Both the position numbers and the translations under genes were made by a program. This document shows, in pieces, positions 20,631 through 31,226 of a stretch of 64,000 bases of DNA; the stretch's first letter is position 1; every line of letters starts with the position of its first letter. The notes beneath the pieces are model-generated. The model made no database searches. It worked only from the letters and a program-made list of their open reading frames with translations, and had not been told where the DNA came from. The stretch lies in NCBI RefSeq assembly GCF_000745215.1, contig NZ_JQNK01000008.1, forward strand, positions 124,001 to 188,000, given 5' to 3'. This DNA is from Methylosinus sp. PW1. GTDB lineage: Bacteria > Pseudomonadota > Alphaproteobacteria > Rhizobiales > Beijerinckiaceae.

Positions 20631-20972
20631 CTATCGCCCGATCCGGGCGGTGTTCGCCGCTGTCTCATGGAGGAAGCGAGAGGGAAGACGCATCCGCGAA
20701 AAGCACCTTGTTCCTGGTCCCGAGGATTCGCCTCGTCGCCGCCGCCGCAAGATTTTTCTCTTCTATTCACGCCTATTGAAAGATCGCGGCGCTGGCTGTC
20801 AACTCCGGCGCGCTACGCGGAAATATGTTTTTTATGCGGCGTTTTCCGGCGCGCTGGCGTCGGCCGCGAGAATTTGGACTCGTTCCAGACTGCTTGCGCA
20901 GCGTGTCGGTTTCGCGCTATCCCGCGATAGATCGGGCCGCGACGGATCGCCGGCCGTACAGAAGAGTAGTCG
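20631..20972. other. Divergent intergenic region, rfbB / MFS exporter
   Basis: This 342-bp gap separates the leftward rfb unit from the rightward MFS gene and must contain their promoters. I see no RNA gene, strong palindrome or short ORF with a ribosome site in it. Confidence 0.45.
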
Positions 20973-22196
20973 ATGTTTCAGCGTCCCGGCAAGGCGGCCT
21001 TCGTCTTCATCCTCATCACTGTCGCGCTCGACATGCTGGCGCTCGGCGTGATGATCCCGGTGCTTCCCAAGCTCATCGTGGAGTTCGAGGGCGGCGATCT
21101 GAAAAGCGCTTCTATAGCGACTGGCGTCTTCGGTTTCGCCTGGGCCTTCATGCAATTTTTGTTTCAGCCCATGCTCGGCGCGCTGTCGGATCGTTTCGGC
21201 CGTCGGCCGGTCGTGCTGCTGTCCAATCTCGGCATGGGGCTCGACTATGTGTTCATGGCGCTGGCGCCCACTCTGTCCTTCCTCTTCGTCGGACGGCTGA
21301 TATCGGGCGTGACGGCGGCCAGCGTCTCGACGGCGACGGCCTATATCGCCGACATCACCGAGCCGGAGAAGCGCGCCGGCCGTTTCGGCATGATCGGCGC
21401 GGCTTTCGGCGTCGGCTTCATCCTCGGCCCGGCGCTCGGCGGCGTGCTCGGCAATCACGGCTTGCGCTACCCGTTCTGGGCCGCGGCGGCGCTGAGCCTC
21501 CTCAACGCCGCCTATGGCTATTTCATCCTGCCGGAGTCGCTCTCGCCGGAAAAACGCACCAGCTCGGTCCTGTGGCGCAGCGCCAATGTGCTCGGCTCGC
21601 TGGATTTCCTGCGCCGCGACCGCTCGCTCGCGCTGCTGGCGCTCGCCATATTCCTCTCCTATCTGGCGCATGAATCGCTGCCGAGCCTCTTCGTGCTCTA
21701 CACGGAATATCGTTATCAATGGGATGCGGAGACGACCGGCTGGGCGCTCGCCATCGTCGGCGTGTCGCAGACGGTGGTGTCCGGCGGATTGGTGCGGCCG
21801 GCGGTCAAGCGCTTCGGCGAGCGCGCGACGCTGGTCGTCGCTCTGGCGGCGGGGGCGCTCGGCTTTTCGGCCTACGCCTTCGCGCCCACGGGCGGGATAT
21901 TCATGGCGGCGCCGCCGCTCATCGCCCTCTGGGCCATGGCCGGTCCGGCCTTTCAGGGCCTCGCCACGCGCTTCGCCTCAGCGTCGGAGCAGGGCCGGCT
22001 GCAAGGCGCGCTGGCGAGCCTGCGCGGCGTCTCCGGCATGGTCGGGCCGCTGTTCTTCTCGCAGATTCTCTCCTTCTCGATCGGCGCGGGCGACTTTCCG
22101 GGGGCGGGCTATTTCGTCGCGGCGCTGCTGCTCGCGGCGAGCCTTTTCGTGGCGCGCAACGCCGTGAGCGGAGCCGCGCAGCCTCCCGCCGCCTGA
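20973..22196 (+). CDS. MFS transporter (TetA-like drug/H+ antiporter family)
   Basis: A 407-residue protein with about 12 predicted membrane helices. The first helix ([23 protein letters not shown]) carries the D-x-G pattern of TCR/TetA-type transporters, and motif A between helices 2 and 3 reads [19 protein letters not shown]. The later [31 protein letters not shown] matches the same group. Likely an inner-membrane proton-driven exporter; the substrate cannot be assigned. No tetR-like repressor lies beside it. Confidence 0.88.
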   Translation: MFQRPGKAAFVFILITVALDMLALGVMIPVLPKLIVEFEGGDLKSASIATGVFGFAWAFMQFLFQPMLGALSDRFGRRPVVLLSNLGMGLDYVFMALAPTLSFLFVGRLISGVTAASVSTATAYIADITEPEKRAGRFGMIGAAFGVGFILGPALGGVLGNHGLRYPFWAAAALSLLNAAYGYFILPESLSPEKRTSSVLWRSANVLGSLDFLRRDRSLALLALAIFLSYLAHESLPSLFVLYTEYRYQWDAETTGWALAIVGVSQTVVSGGLVRPAVKRFGERATLVVALAAGALGFSAYAFAPTGGIFMAAPPLIALWAMAGPAFQGLATRFASASEQGRLQGALASLRGVSGMVGPLFFSQILSFSIGAGDFPGAGYFVAALLLAASLFVARNAVSGAAQPPAA

Positions 22197-22271
22197 CGTC
22201 GCATTCCGCCGCGCGGCCGCTTATATTGAGGCGGCGCGCCGTCCTGTCGGCCGGCGCTTTCGGAGATTCGC

Positions 22272-23510
22272 ATGAGCTTCGTCGCTGCGGCCGTCTATTT
22301 CGCCATTCTCGCCTCCGCGGCGCTGGGCGTCTATCTGAAGGCTCGCCAGAGCCGCGCCGCGCGCGTCGATCGCGATGCGCCTCCGCCCGAATTCGCGGAC
22401 ACGATAACCCCGCAAGAGCATCGCCGCTCCGCCGATTACACGGTCGCGCGCATGCGCCTCTCCGTCGGCGAAACCTTGCTGGACGCGGCGATCTCCGTCG
22501 CCTGGCTCGCATTTCTGCTCGGCCCGCTCTATGCGCTGCTCGCGCAATTCATCGCGCCGGGCCTGACGCTCAGCGTCGCCGTCGTCGTCGCGGTGGCGGT
22601 CGTCGATCATCTGCTGCGCCTGCCGTTGTCGCTGGTCGAGACCTTCGGTCTCGAGGCGCGCTTCGGCTTCAACCGAACGACGCCTTTCATGTTCGTCCTC
22701 GACGAGGCCAAGGGCGCGGCGCTCTGGCTGCTGTTCTTCATTCCCTTGCTCTATGGGCTGTTCTTCGCGGCGCGCTTCTCGCCCGATTATTGGTGGCTGG
22801 CGGGCTTCGTCGCGGCGGTGGCGCTGCTGCTGGCCATGACGGTGATCTACCCTTCCATCATCGCGCCAATGTTCAACCAGTTCACGCCGCTCGAGGATGC
22901 GGCGCTGAAGGCGCGGATGGAAGAGCTGCTGGCGCGTTGCGGATTTCAGTCGGGCGGGCTCTATGTGATGGACGCCTCGACGCGCTCCACCCATGGCAAC
23001 GCCTATTTCTCCGGCTTCGGCAAGGCGAAGCGCATCGTCTTTTTCGACACTCTGCTGCGCAAGCACAGCGCGGACGAGATACTCGCCATTCTCGCCCATG
23101 AGCTCGGCCATTATAAATTCGGCCATGTGCGGCAGCGGATTTTCCAAGCGGCGGCCTTTCTCTTCATCGGCTTCGCGGCTCTGCATCTCGCCTTGGAGCG
23201 CGGGCTCGGCGGCGCCTTCGGCCTGCCGAATGATCCGGGCGTCATTTTCGTCATCGCGCTGATGGCGGCCGCGCCCATTCTGCATCTTCTGTCGCCGCTC
23301 ACCAATTTCCTGTCGCGCCGGGCGGAGTTCGAGGCCGATGGCTTCGCCAAATCCATTTATGGCGAGGAGCCCATGGTGAGCGCGCTCACCAAGCTCTCGC
23401 GCGACAATCTCTCGACGCTGACGCCGGACCGGCTTTATGCGCTGTTCTATTACTCGCATCCGCCGGCGCCGATCCGCATCGCCGCGCTGCAGGAGGCGAG
23501 GGGCGCTTGA
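22272..23510 (+). CDS. M48 family (Ste24-like) zinc metalloprotease
   Basis: A 412-residue membrane protease of the CAAX-protease/Ste24 type. It has several membrane helices in the first half, then the zinc motif HELGH (about residues 276-280, in LAHELGHYKFGHV) and the downstream glutamate ligand in FEADGFA. N-terminal family features include GYRRL-like aromatic stretches such as FGLEARFGFNRTTPFMFVLDEAKG. Bacterial members act in envelope protein quality control; the partner is unknown here. It is convergent with phhA. Confidence 0.9.
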   Translation: MSFVAAAVYFAILASAALGVYLKARQSRAARVDRDAPPPEFADTITPQEHRRSADYTVARMRLSVGETLLDAAISVAWLAFLLGPLYALLAQFIAPGLTLSVAVVVAVAVVDHLLRLPLSLVETFGLEARFGFNRTTPFMFVLDEAKGAALWLLFFIPLLYGLFFAARFSPDYWWLAGFVAAVALLLAMTVIYPSIIAPMFNQFTPLEDAALKARMEELLARCGFQSGGLYVMDASTRSTHGNAYFSGFGKAKRIVFFDTLLRKHSADEILAILAHELGHYKFGHVRQRIFQAAAFLFIGFAALHLALERGLGGAFGLPNDPGVIFVIALMAAAPILHLLSPLTNFLSRRAEFEADGFAKSIYGEEPMVSALTKLSRDNLSTLTPDRLYALFYYSHPPAPIRIAALQEARGA

Positions 23511-23513
23511 TGT

Positions 23514-24380
23514 TCAGGCGGCATGCGCCTTGCCGCGGAAATAATGGAAATCGCCGCGCGAGATCAACGCATCGCCGGGCGCGAGCTCATGCGGCGCGAG
23601 ATCGGCTTCTGACCGTAGATGGTCGTAGATGGGGCCGAAATCGCGATAGCAGGCTTCGAGCAGGCGCTCGAATCCATCGACGACGAAATAGCACTGCTGG
23701 AAATCGTCGATGATGTAATTGGTGCGCATCACTCGCTCGAGGTCGAAGGCGATGCGGTTGGGCGAGGAATCCTCGAGCGAGAAGACCGTCTCCGCCGGCG
23801 AGGAGAGAATGCCGGCGCCGAAGATGCGCAGCCCCGCAGGCGTCGCCAGCAGCCCGAACTCCACCGTATACCAATAGAGCCGCGCCAGATTGGCGAGCTG
23901 GCCGCGCGCCAGCGCGCGCCGTCCGCCCTCGCCATAGGCCTGTAGAAAGCGCGTATAAACGGGGTTCGCCAGCAGCGGCACATGGCCGAAGACGTCGTGA
24001 AAGACGTCCGGCTCCTCGAGATAATCGAGCTCCTCCTCCGGGCGGATGAAGGCGCCGGCGGGAAAGCGGCGATTGGCGAGATGCTCGAAAAAGACATCGT
24101 CCGGCACGAGGCCGGCGACAGGAACCACGCTCCAGCCGGTGAGCGCGGAAAGGCGCGCGCTCAGCGCGTCGAAATCGGGAACGCCGTCCGGCGAGAGCGC
24201 GAGCGTGTCCTTCGACGCGAGATATTCGTCGCAGGCGCGGCCGGGCAGAAGCGCGGCCTGGCGGGCGTACAGCCGGCTCCAGCGATCATGCTCGGCCGCG
24301 CTATAGGAGGGCCAATTCTGCTCGATCGTCCAATCGGCGCGGCGGGGCGCGTCGGCGTAGCGGTTCTCGCCCTTCTCCAT
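23514..24380 (-). CDS. phhA: Phenylalanine 4-monooxygenase
   Basis: A pterin- and iron-dependent aromatic amino-acid hydroxylase turning phenylalanine into tyrosine. The metal site is in EEPDVFHDVFGHVPLL (the two His ligands) with the Glu ligand in YWYTVEFGLL. The 288 residues correspond to the single catalytic domain of bacterial PhhA with no regulatory ACT domain. The pterin carbinolamine dehydratase usually required for cofactor recycling is not adjacent. It is followed, across an inverted-repeat gap, by tryptophanase on the same strand, so the pair may serve aromatic amino-acid catabolism. Confidence 0.94.
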   Translation of the reverse strand: MEKGENRYADAPRRADWTIEQNWPSYSAAEHDRWSRLYARQAALLPGRACDEYLASKDTLALSPDGVPDFDALSARLSALTGWSVVPVAGLVPDDVFFEHLANRRFPAGAFIRPEEELDYLEEPDVFHDVFGHVPLLANPVYTRFLQAYGEGGRRALARGQLANLARLYWYTVEFGLLATPAGLRIFGAGILSSPAETVFSLEDSSPNRIAFDLERVMRTNYIIDDFQQCYFVVDGFERLLEACYRDFGPIYDHLRSEADLAPHELAPGDALISRGDFHYFRGKAHAA

Positions 24381-24415
24381 GCGGCCCTCCTTTTGCGGAA
24401 GCCGGGTTCTCGTCC

Positions 24416-24540
24416 GCGCCCCCTCCCCAACCCTCCCCCGCTTCGCAGGAGAGGGAGCAGATTCGGCGCTTCATCGAAGTTTCGCGAAACGTGGCCGCCT
24501 CCCTCGCCTGCGAAGCGGGGGAGGGTGAGGGAGGGGGCGC
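24416..24540. repeat. Long imperfect inverted repeat, 41-bp arms
   Basis: Arms at 24416-24456 and 24500-24540 are inverted copies with about three mismatches, around a 43-bp centre. The arms are pyrimidine/purine-biased (runs of CCCTCCCC). It lies between phhA and the tryptophanase gene and looks like a dispersed intergenic palindromic element that could fold in the transcript. Confidence 0.85.
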
Positions 24541-24605
24541 TCCGGTCTTCGATACGAAACACGCGAGCTATTAGATAAGCGCGCGCCGGCCCGCCGCAAA
24601 GCCGC

Positions 24606-25973
24606 TCAGCCGGGCGCGAAATGCGCGGTGAAATGGCGCAGGAAGGGCGCCTGCCGTGTGATGCGAAACGGCGGTATGGCGGCGCGCTCGCGGAACACAT
24701 TCTCGATCGCCTCGATCACATAATCGAAATGGCTCTGCGTGTAGACGCGGCGCGGAAAGGCGAGGCGCACCAATTCGCGCGGCGCCGGCGTCTCCGTTCC
24801 GTCTTCCGCGCGACGGCCGAACATCACGCTGCCGAGCTCGACGCCGCGCACGCCACCCTCGAGATAGAGCGCGGCGGTGAGGCCGACGCCCGGGAAATCC
24901 GTCGCCGAAAGATGCGGGCAAAAGCCCGCGGCGTCGATGAAGACGGCGTGACCGCCCGCCGGCCGCACGATCGGAACGCCGCGCGCGATGAGGCGGGAGG
25001 CGAGATATTCCACCGTCGCATAGCGATAGCGCTGGTATTCCTCCTCCAGCGCCTCCTCGAGCCCGACGGCGATCGCCTCGAGATCGCGGCCCGCGAGTCC
25101 GCCGTAGGTGGGAAATCCTTCCGTCAATATCAGCAGATTGCGAAAATCCTCCGCCCAGCGATCATCATTGCAGGCGAAGAATCCGCCTATATTGGCGAGC
25201 CCGTCCTTCTTGGCGCTCGTCGTCGCGGCGTCGCAGAGCGAGAACATCTCCCGCGCAATGTCGATGAGCGCGCGATCCGCATAGCCGCGCTCCCATAGCT
25301 TGATGAAATAGGCGTTCTCGGCGAAGCGGCAGGCGTCGAGCACCAGAGGAATTCCACGCCGCGTCAGCAGAGCCTTGGCGGCGCGAATATTGTCGAGAGA
25401 GATCGGCTGCCCGCCGCCGGTGTTGTTGGTCGCGGTGAGCATGCAGAAGGGAATTTTCTTTCCCTCGCGCTCCAGCGCACGCTCCAGCGCCGCGAGGTCT
25501 ATGTCGCCTTTGAAATGCGTCTCCGCATGAATATCGGCGGCCTTGGCGCTGGGCAGATCGAGCGCCGTCGCGCCGACATATTCGATATTGGCGCGCGTCG
25601 TGTCGAAATGGCTGTTGTTGGGCACGATATCGCCATGCTTCAGCCGCGTCGCAGCGAGAATGCGCTCCGCCGCGCGGCCTTGATGCGTAGGAAAAATATG
25701 CTCGAACCCCGTGATGTCGCGAATGGTCTTCTCGAAGCGGCGCCACGACCTGCTTCCCGCATAGCTTTCGTCGCCCATCATGAGCGCGGCCCATTGCCGA
25801 TCCGACATGGCGCCCGTGCCGCTGTCGGTCAGAAGATCGATGGTGATGTCTTCCGCATCGAGCAGAAAAACATTGTAATGCGCGGCCTTCAGCCGCTCCT
25901 CGCGCTCTTGCCGCTTTGTTATCGGCAGAGCTTCTGTCATCTTGATGCGGAAGGGCTCGATGATGGTGCGCAT
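24606..25973 (-). CDS. tnaA: Tryptophanase (PLP-dependent beta-eliminating lyase)
   Basis: A 455-residue fold-type I PLP enzyme. It begins RTIIEPFRIKMTEALP, has DLLTDSGTGAMSDRQWAAMM-type sequence and TATNNTGGGQPISLDNI, and the PLP lysine lies in TTSAKKDGLANIGGF. Tryptophanase and tyrosine phenol-lyase are close relatives. Here the substrate-site segment reads GVELGS, as in tryptophanases, whereas tyrosine phenol-lyases have an MERG-type sequence with an arginine; the C-terminal LRHFTA also fits tryptophanase. The predicted products are indole, pyruvate and ammonia. No tnaC leader peptide or tnaB permease is seen beside it. The assignment rests on remembered family differences. Confidence 0.85.
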   Translation of the reverse strand: MRTIIEPFRIKMTEALPITKRQEREERLKAAHYNVFLLDAEDITIDLLTDSGTGAMSDRQWAALMMGDESYAGSRSWRRFEKTIRDITGFEHIFPTHQGRAAERILAATRLKHGDIVPNNSHFDTTRANIEYVGATALDLPSAKAADIHAETHFKGDIDLAALERALEREGKKIPFCMLTATNNTGGGQPISLDNIRAAKALLTRRGIPLVLDACRFAENAYFIKLWERGYADRALIDIAREMFSLCDAATTSAKKDGLANIGGFFACNDDRWAEDFRNLLILTEGFPTYGGLAGRDLEAIAVGLEEALEEEYQRYRYATVEYLASRLIARGVPIVRPAGGHAVFIDAAGFCPHLSATDFPGVGLTAALYLEGGVRGVELGSVMFGRRAEDGTETPAPRELVRLAFPRRVYTQSHFDYVIEAIENVFRERAAIPPFRITRQAPFLRHFTAHFAPG

Positions 25974-26075
25974 ATCGCTTCTCCTTCGCAGTGCGAGATA
26001 GGGCGCGGCGCCGACGCCGCTTTACGTAGCCGCGCCGGCTGTGGCAAAAGCGTCGGCGCGAAAACAGGAGACCTC

Positions 26076-26807
26076 ATGGCGGCCGACGTTACTTATCCAG
26101 CCGCTGCGGCGGCGGGCGTGCTCTCTTTCCTCAGCCCTTGCGTGCTGCCTTTGGTGCCGCCCTATCTCACCTTCATCGCGGGCGCGAGCCTCGAGGAGCT
26201 GACCCACGCCGGCAAATCGCGCGCGCGGCGCGACGTGCTCATCGCTTCGCTTCTGTTCGTCGCCGGCTTCTCGACGGTCTTCGTTGCGCTCGGCGCGACG
26301 GCGAGCGTGTTCGGCAAGGTGCTGCGCGCCAATCTGGAAATTTTGTCGATCGCCGCCGGCGTCGCCATCATCCTCATGGGCCTGCACTTCCTCGGCGTGT
26401 TCAAGATCGGCCTGCTCTATCGCGAGAAGCGCCTCGAGGTCGGCCGTCCGGTCGGGCGTCTCGGCGCCTATGTCATGGGCCTCGCCTTCGCCTTCGGCTG
26501 GACGCCCTGCATCGGGCCGATACTCGCCGCCATTCTCGCCGTCGCCGGCTCGCAGGAGACCGTGGCCAAAGGCGCCGCTCTGCTCGGCGTCTATTCCGCC
26601 GGGCTCGGCCTTCCTTTCCTCGGCGCCGCGGCGGCGATGGGGCCGTTCATGGGCTTCATGCAGAAGTTCAAGAAGCATTTCGGCAAGGTGGAGAAGGTCG
26701 TCGGCGCGCTGCTGGTGCTCACGGGACTCGCCTTCCTCACCGGCGGAATGCAGAGCTTCTCCTTCTGGCTGCTGCAGACCTTTCCCGGTCTCGCGAATTT
26801 CGGATGA
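26076..26807 (+). CDS. ccdA: Cytochrome c biogenesis protein CcdA (DsbD-type thiol transporter)
   Basis: A 243-residue membrane protein with about six helices that moves reducing equivalents across the inner membrane, mainly for cytochrome c maturation. The redox cysteines are visible in FLSPCVLPLVPPYLTF (helix 1) and GWTPCIGPIL (helix 4), both in the Pro-flanked context of the family. The start ATG at 26076 follows ACAGGAG, and earlier in-frame codons antisense to the tryptophanase gene are not CcdA-like. A methyltransferase gene follows 6 bp downstream and may be co-transcribed. Confidence 0.92.
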   Translation: MAADVTYPAAAAAGVLSFLSPCVLPLVPPYLTFIAGASLEELTHAGKSRARRDVLIASLLFVAGFSTVFVALGATASVFGKVLRANLEILSIAAGVAIILMGLHFLGVFKIGLLYREKRLEVGRPVGRLGAYVMGLAFAFGWTPCIGPILAAILAVAGSQETVAKGAALLGVYSAGLGLPFLGAAAAMGPFMGFMQKFKKHFGKVEKVVGALLVLTGLAFLTGGMQSFSFWLLQTFPGLANFG

Positions 26808-26813
26808 TCGCCC

Positions 26814-27539
26814 ATGTCACAGCGCATCGATGAAAATCTCTTCACCGGGCCGATCGGCGCCGAATATCGCATGCTCGAGCTCATCTGCCCCAATGCGGCG
26901 CTGCTCGCCCGTCGCGTGGCGGAGCGCGTCGCGCATTGGCGCGAGGGCGTCGCGCTCGAGGTATTGGAGATCGGCTGCGGCACGGGCGTGAGCACGCTTC
27001 CCTTGCTCGCCGGACGCGACGATCTCCATGTCACCGCGATCGACAGCGCCGCCAAGATGCTGGATCAGGCGCGCTCTCACCTCGCGGATTTCGTCGCCGC
27101 CGGCCGCGTGCAATTCGTGGAAGCCGACGCGCTCGCCTATCTTCGCGGCCTTCCCGAGGCGAGCGTCGACGTCGTCTCCTCCAATTACGCCGTGCATAAT
27201 TTCCTCGACGATTATCGTCGGGAATTTCTCGCCGAGATTTTCCGCGTGCTGAAGCCGGGCGGCATTTTCGTCAATGGCGACCGCTATGCGATGGACGACC
27301 GCGCGGCGCATCTCTCCGCCACACAGGCGGAGGTGCGCAGCTGGTTCGCAAAGCTCGGGACGATCGGCCGCTATGATCTGCTCGAGGATTGGGTCGCGCA
27401 TCTCTTCAGCGACGAATCGCCCGAGCATGTGATGTATCTGGCGCCGGCGCTGGAGCGCGTGACGGCGGCAGGCTTCGCCGATGTTCGCATCGAATATCGC
27501 GAAGGCGTGGACACGCTGCTGACCGCGGTCAAGCCGTAA
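26814..27539 (+). CDS. Class I SAM-dependent methyltransferase
   Basis: A 241-residue methyltransferase. The SAM motif I is VLEIGCGTGVSTLPLL (about residues 50-65), with VTAIDSAAKMLDQARSHL as motif II, then VDVVSSNYAVHNFL and FRVLKPGGIFVNGDRY. This is a UbiE/Methyltransf_25-like small-molecule methylase of unassigned substrate. It follows ccdA at 6 bp, likely in one transcript. Confidence 0.85.
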   Translation: MSQRIDENLFTGPIGAEYRMLELICPNAALLARRVAERVAHWREGVALEVLEIGCGTGVSTLPLLAGRDDLHVTAIDSAAKMLDQARSHLADFVAAGRVQFVEADALAYLRGLPEASVDVVSSNYAVHNFLDDYRREFLAEIFRVLKPGGIFVNGDRYAMDDRAAHLSATQAEVRSWFAKLGTIGRYDLLEDWVAHLFSDESPEHVMYLAPALERVTAAGFADVRIEYREGVDTLLTAVKP

Positions 27540-27557
27540 CGGGTCCCAGAAAAGAAA

Positions 27558-27586
27558 AACGCCGGACGTACCTCCGGCCCGGCGTT
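27558..27586 (-). terminator. Probable terminator, minus strand
   Basis: AACGCCGG pairs with CCGGCGTT; reading leftward it is followed by TTTTTCTTTT. It lies 216 bp downstream of tRNA-Lys on that strand and may end its transcript; it can also face the plus-strand methyltransferase gene. Confidence 0.6.
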
Positions 27587-27801
27587 AGAGCCCGCGGCGG
27601 CGCGTAGCCGTCGTTTGCTCTTCGTCACAACTAGCGCCGCGCCATGACTGGAAAATGACAAGAGCGCGGCAATCCGATGATTGTCGCGCGTGACTTCTGC
27701 TACTGTCGGTCAGGGTGAAGCGCGCCGCGGCGGCTGCGCGCCGATGATGCGAAGACCGCGCTCTTACGGGTCTCGCCACGCCGGTGTCGGCCTGATTTTA
27801 T

Positions 27802-27877
<76 letters not shown>

Positions 27878-27996
27878 GTCCGTCGCTTCGGCTTGCGCTG
27901 AATGAGCGGAACGAGGTGGCAAATACCCAATGACGCCGCTCATGTCCAGCGCTGAAAAGAAAAAATCGTCACATTTCTGTTTCGATCTCTCTTCGC

Positions 27997-29692
<1,696 letters not shown>

Positions 29693-29728
29693 GGCGGCCG
29701 ATGCGAAAAAGGGCCGAAAAATGACGAA

Positions 29729-29753
29729 GGGGAAGCGGGCGTTCCGCTTCCCC
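29729..29753 (-). terminator. Hairpin 3' of rpmA (possible terminator)
   Basis: GGGGAAGCGG pairs with CCGCTTCCCC around GCGTT. On the minus strand a short U-rich tract (ATTTTTC) follows after a few bases. It lies 124 bp beyond the rpmA stop and ahead of the GNAT gene. Confidence 0.5.
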
Positions 29754-29818
29754 TATCGACCCTTTGAGGCCTTTTTCCGGATTTTGCGCCTGGAGCGTCG
29801 CCTTTATCGCGACTGCTC

Positions 29819-29863
29819 GAGGACCAAATCCGCCGGGGATCGAAACGCCGGCGGAAGGTCCTC
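29819..29863 (-). repeat. Strong stem-loop just after the rpmA stop codon
   Basis: GAGGACC and TCCGCCGG pair with CCGGCGGA and GGTCCTC, broken only by a small asymmetric bulge. It sits 13 bp beyond the rpmA stop. It has no U-run and may stabilise or process the ribosomal-protein transcript. Confidence 0.6.
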
Positions 29864-29876
29864 GCAGATCCTCCGC

Positions 29877-30146
29877 CTATTCGGCGGCTGCGGCCGCCGG
29901 CTCGACGACCGATACCGAAGCGCGGCCGCCGCTGGATTTGAACAGGACCACGCCGTCGACGAGCGCGAACAGCGTGTGATCCTTGCCGATGCCGACATTG
30001 CGGCCGGGATGCCATTTCGTGCCGCGCTGGCGCACGATGATGTTGCCGCCGATCACGGCCTCGCCGCCGAACTTCTTCACGCCGAGACGGCGACCGTCGG
30101 AGTCGCGACCGTTGCGCGACGAGCCGCCCGCTTTCTTGTGAGCCAT
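29877..30146 (-). CDS. rpmA: 50S ribosomal protein L27
   Basis: A ribosomal protein near the peptidyl-transferase centre. The 89 residues start [29 protein letters not shown], which is diagnostic, followed by [29 protein letters not shown]. It is 144 bp downstream of rplU on the same strand, the near-universal rplU-rpmA pair. Confidence 0.98.
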   Translation of the reverse strand: MAHKKAGGSSRNGRDSDGRRLGVKKFGGEAVIGGNIIVRQRGTKWHPGRNVGIGKDHTLFALVDGVVLFKSSGGRASVSVVEPAAAAAE

Positions 30147-30290
30147 CGTTCCTGCTCCTCAAAATTTCACGCCGAGCCGGCGTTCGCCGCTCGGGGGGCC
30201 GCGCAGGGCGGCCGCTGAATTGGTGCGCGCGCCGGACGCGCGGCGCGCTTGGTTACTTCTATACGCCGCCGAGCGGCGTCACGCCAATTC

Positions 30291-30608
30291 TCAGGCGCCG
30301 GCCTCGATGCCGGTGATGCGCACGATCGTCAAGTCCTGACGATGGCCGCGCTTGCGCTTGGAGTTCTGGCGGCGGCGCTTCTTGAAGGCCAGCGTCTTGG
30401 GGCTGCGGGCCTGCTCGGCGATCTCGCCGGTGACGCTCGCGCCCGCGACCAGCGGCGCGCCGATCTTGGCGGAGCCCTCGGCGCCGACGAACAGCACCTC
30501 GTCGAAGGTGATCTTGTCGCCCGCCGCGCCCTCGAGGGCCATGACGGTTATCGTGTCTCCGGCGGTGACGCTATATTGCTTCCCGCCGGTCTTGATGACT
30601 GCGAACAT
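30291..30608 (-). CDS. rplU: 50S ribosomal protein L21
   Basis: A 105-residue ribosomal protein starting MFAVIKTGGKQYSVTAGDTITV, with the RNA-binding KKRRRQNSKRKRGHRQ segment and the closing LTIVRITGIE. It is first in the rplU-rpmA unit. Confidence 0.98.
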   Translation of the reverse strand: MFAVIKTGGKQYSVTAGDTITVMALEGAAGDKITFDEVLFVGAEGSAKIGAPLVAGASVTGEIAEQARSPKTLAFKKRRRQNSKRKRGHRQDLTIVRITGIEAGA

Positions 30609-30710
30609 CTCTTTTTCCTGTGTTCGTCCCGGCTCTGGCGACGATGCGCCGGCCGGCTTTTTTGCAGTAGACCGGTTTTCGCTCCGCTCCTCGCGCCGAA
30701 GCGTCGACGC

Positions 30711-30740
30711 AAAAAGAAAATCGCGGCGAAACCGCCGCGA
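30711..30740 (-). terminator. Rho-independent terminator of the ArsR-type gene
   Basis: TCGCGGCG pairs with CGCCGCGA; reading leftward it is followed by TTTTCTTTTT. It lies directly after the regulator's stop and before rplU. Confidence 0.9.
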
Positions 30741-30755
30741 CGAAGCGGGAAAGCC

Positions 30756-31145
30756 CTAGACGGGCGCGGCGTCTTTGTCAATCGCCGTTCGGGGCGCCGA
30801 TTCGGCCGCCGCCTCGATCTTCTGCCGCTCATAGGCGGAGATGATCGACTGCACCATGGGGCCGAAGCGCTCGGCCAGCTCGGCGCAGCGCGTGGAATTG
30901 ATGAGCTCCACGCCGCGGCGCTCGCTGCGGATGAGCCCGGCCTCCCGCAAAATGCGAAAATGCTGGGAAAGCGTCGATTTGGCGAGCGGCGCCTGGTCGA
31001 GAACATTCAGGAATTGCGAGCAGTTCTGCGCGCTTTCCGACGCCGCCAGCCGGGTGAATATCTGCACCCGCACAGGATCGGCCAGGGCGTAGAGAATCCC
31101 TTCGACTGTGATCTCTTCCGGCCGCGGATGGTGGAGCTTCCTCAT
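30756..31145 (-). CDS. ArsR-family (HTH) transcriptional regulator
   Basis: A small winged-helix repressor of 129 residues: ILYALADPVRVQIFTRLAASE, then the recognition helix region APLAKSTLSQHFRILREAGLIRSERRGVE. There is a single internal Cys (NCSQFL), so a metal site of the classical CxC type is absent; the inducer is unknown. The ATG at 31145 is chosen because an ATG eight codons upstream falls inside the probable operator. The gene is divergent from an SDR oxidoreductase, its most likely target besides itself. Confidence 0.85.
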   Translation of the reverse strand: MRKLHHPRPEEITVEGILYALADPVRVQIFTRLAASESAQNCSQFLNVLDQAPLAKSTLSQHFRILREAGLIRSERRGVELINSTRCAELAERFGPMVQSIISAYERQKIEAAAESAPRTAIDKDAAPV

Positions 31146-31167
31146 GCGCCACACTAGCACGATTGAC

Positions 31168-31204
31168 ATTCATTCAGTAGTTCCGTATTTCAGAACTAAT
31201 GAAT
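31168..31204. promoter_or_regulatory. Probable ArsR-type operator between regulator and SDR gene
   Basis: Two nested inverted repeats occur in the AT-rich divergent region: ATTCATT (31168) with AATGAAT (31198), and AGTTC (31179) with GAACT (31193). Their position between the two start codons suits autoregulation and control of the SDR gene. Confidence 0.6.
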
Positions 31205-31226
31205 TTAGCGCGAAAGGAGCGCGGAC

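Noticed and set aside
24606..25973. Tyrosine phenol-lyase, suggested by the neighbouring phenylalanine hydroxylase.
   Set aside because: The substrate-site segment is GVELGS rather than the MERG-type sequence remembered for tyrosine phenol-lyases.
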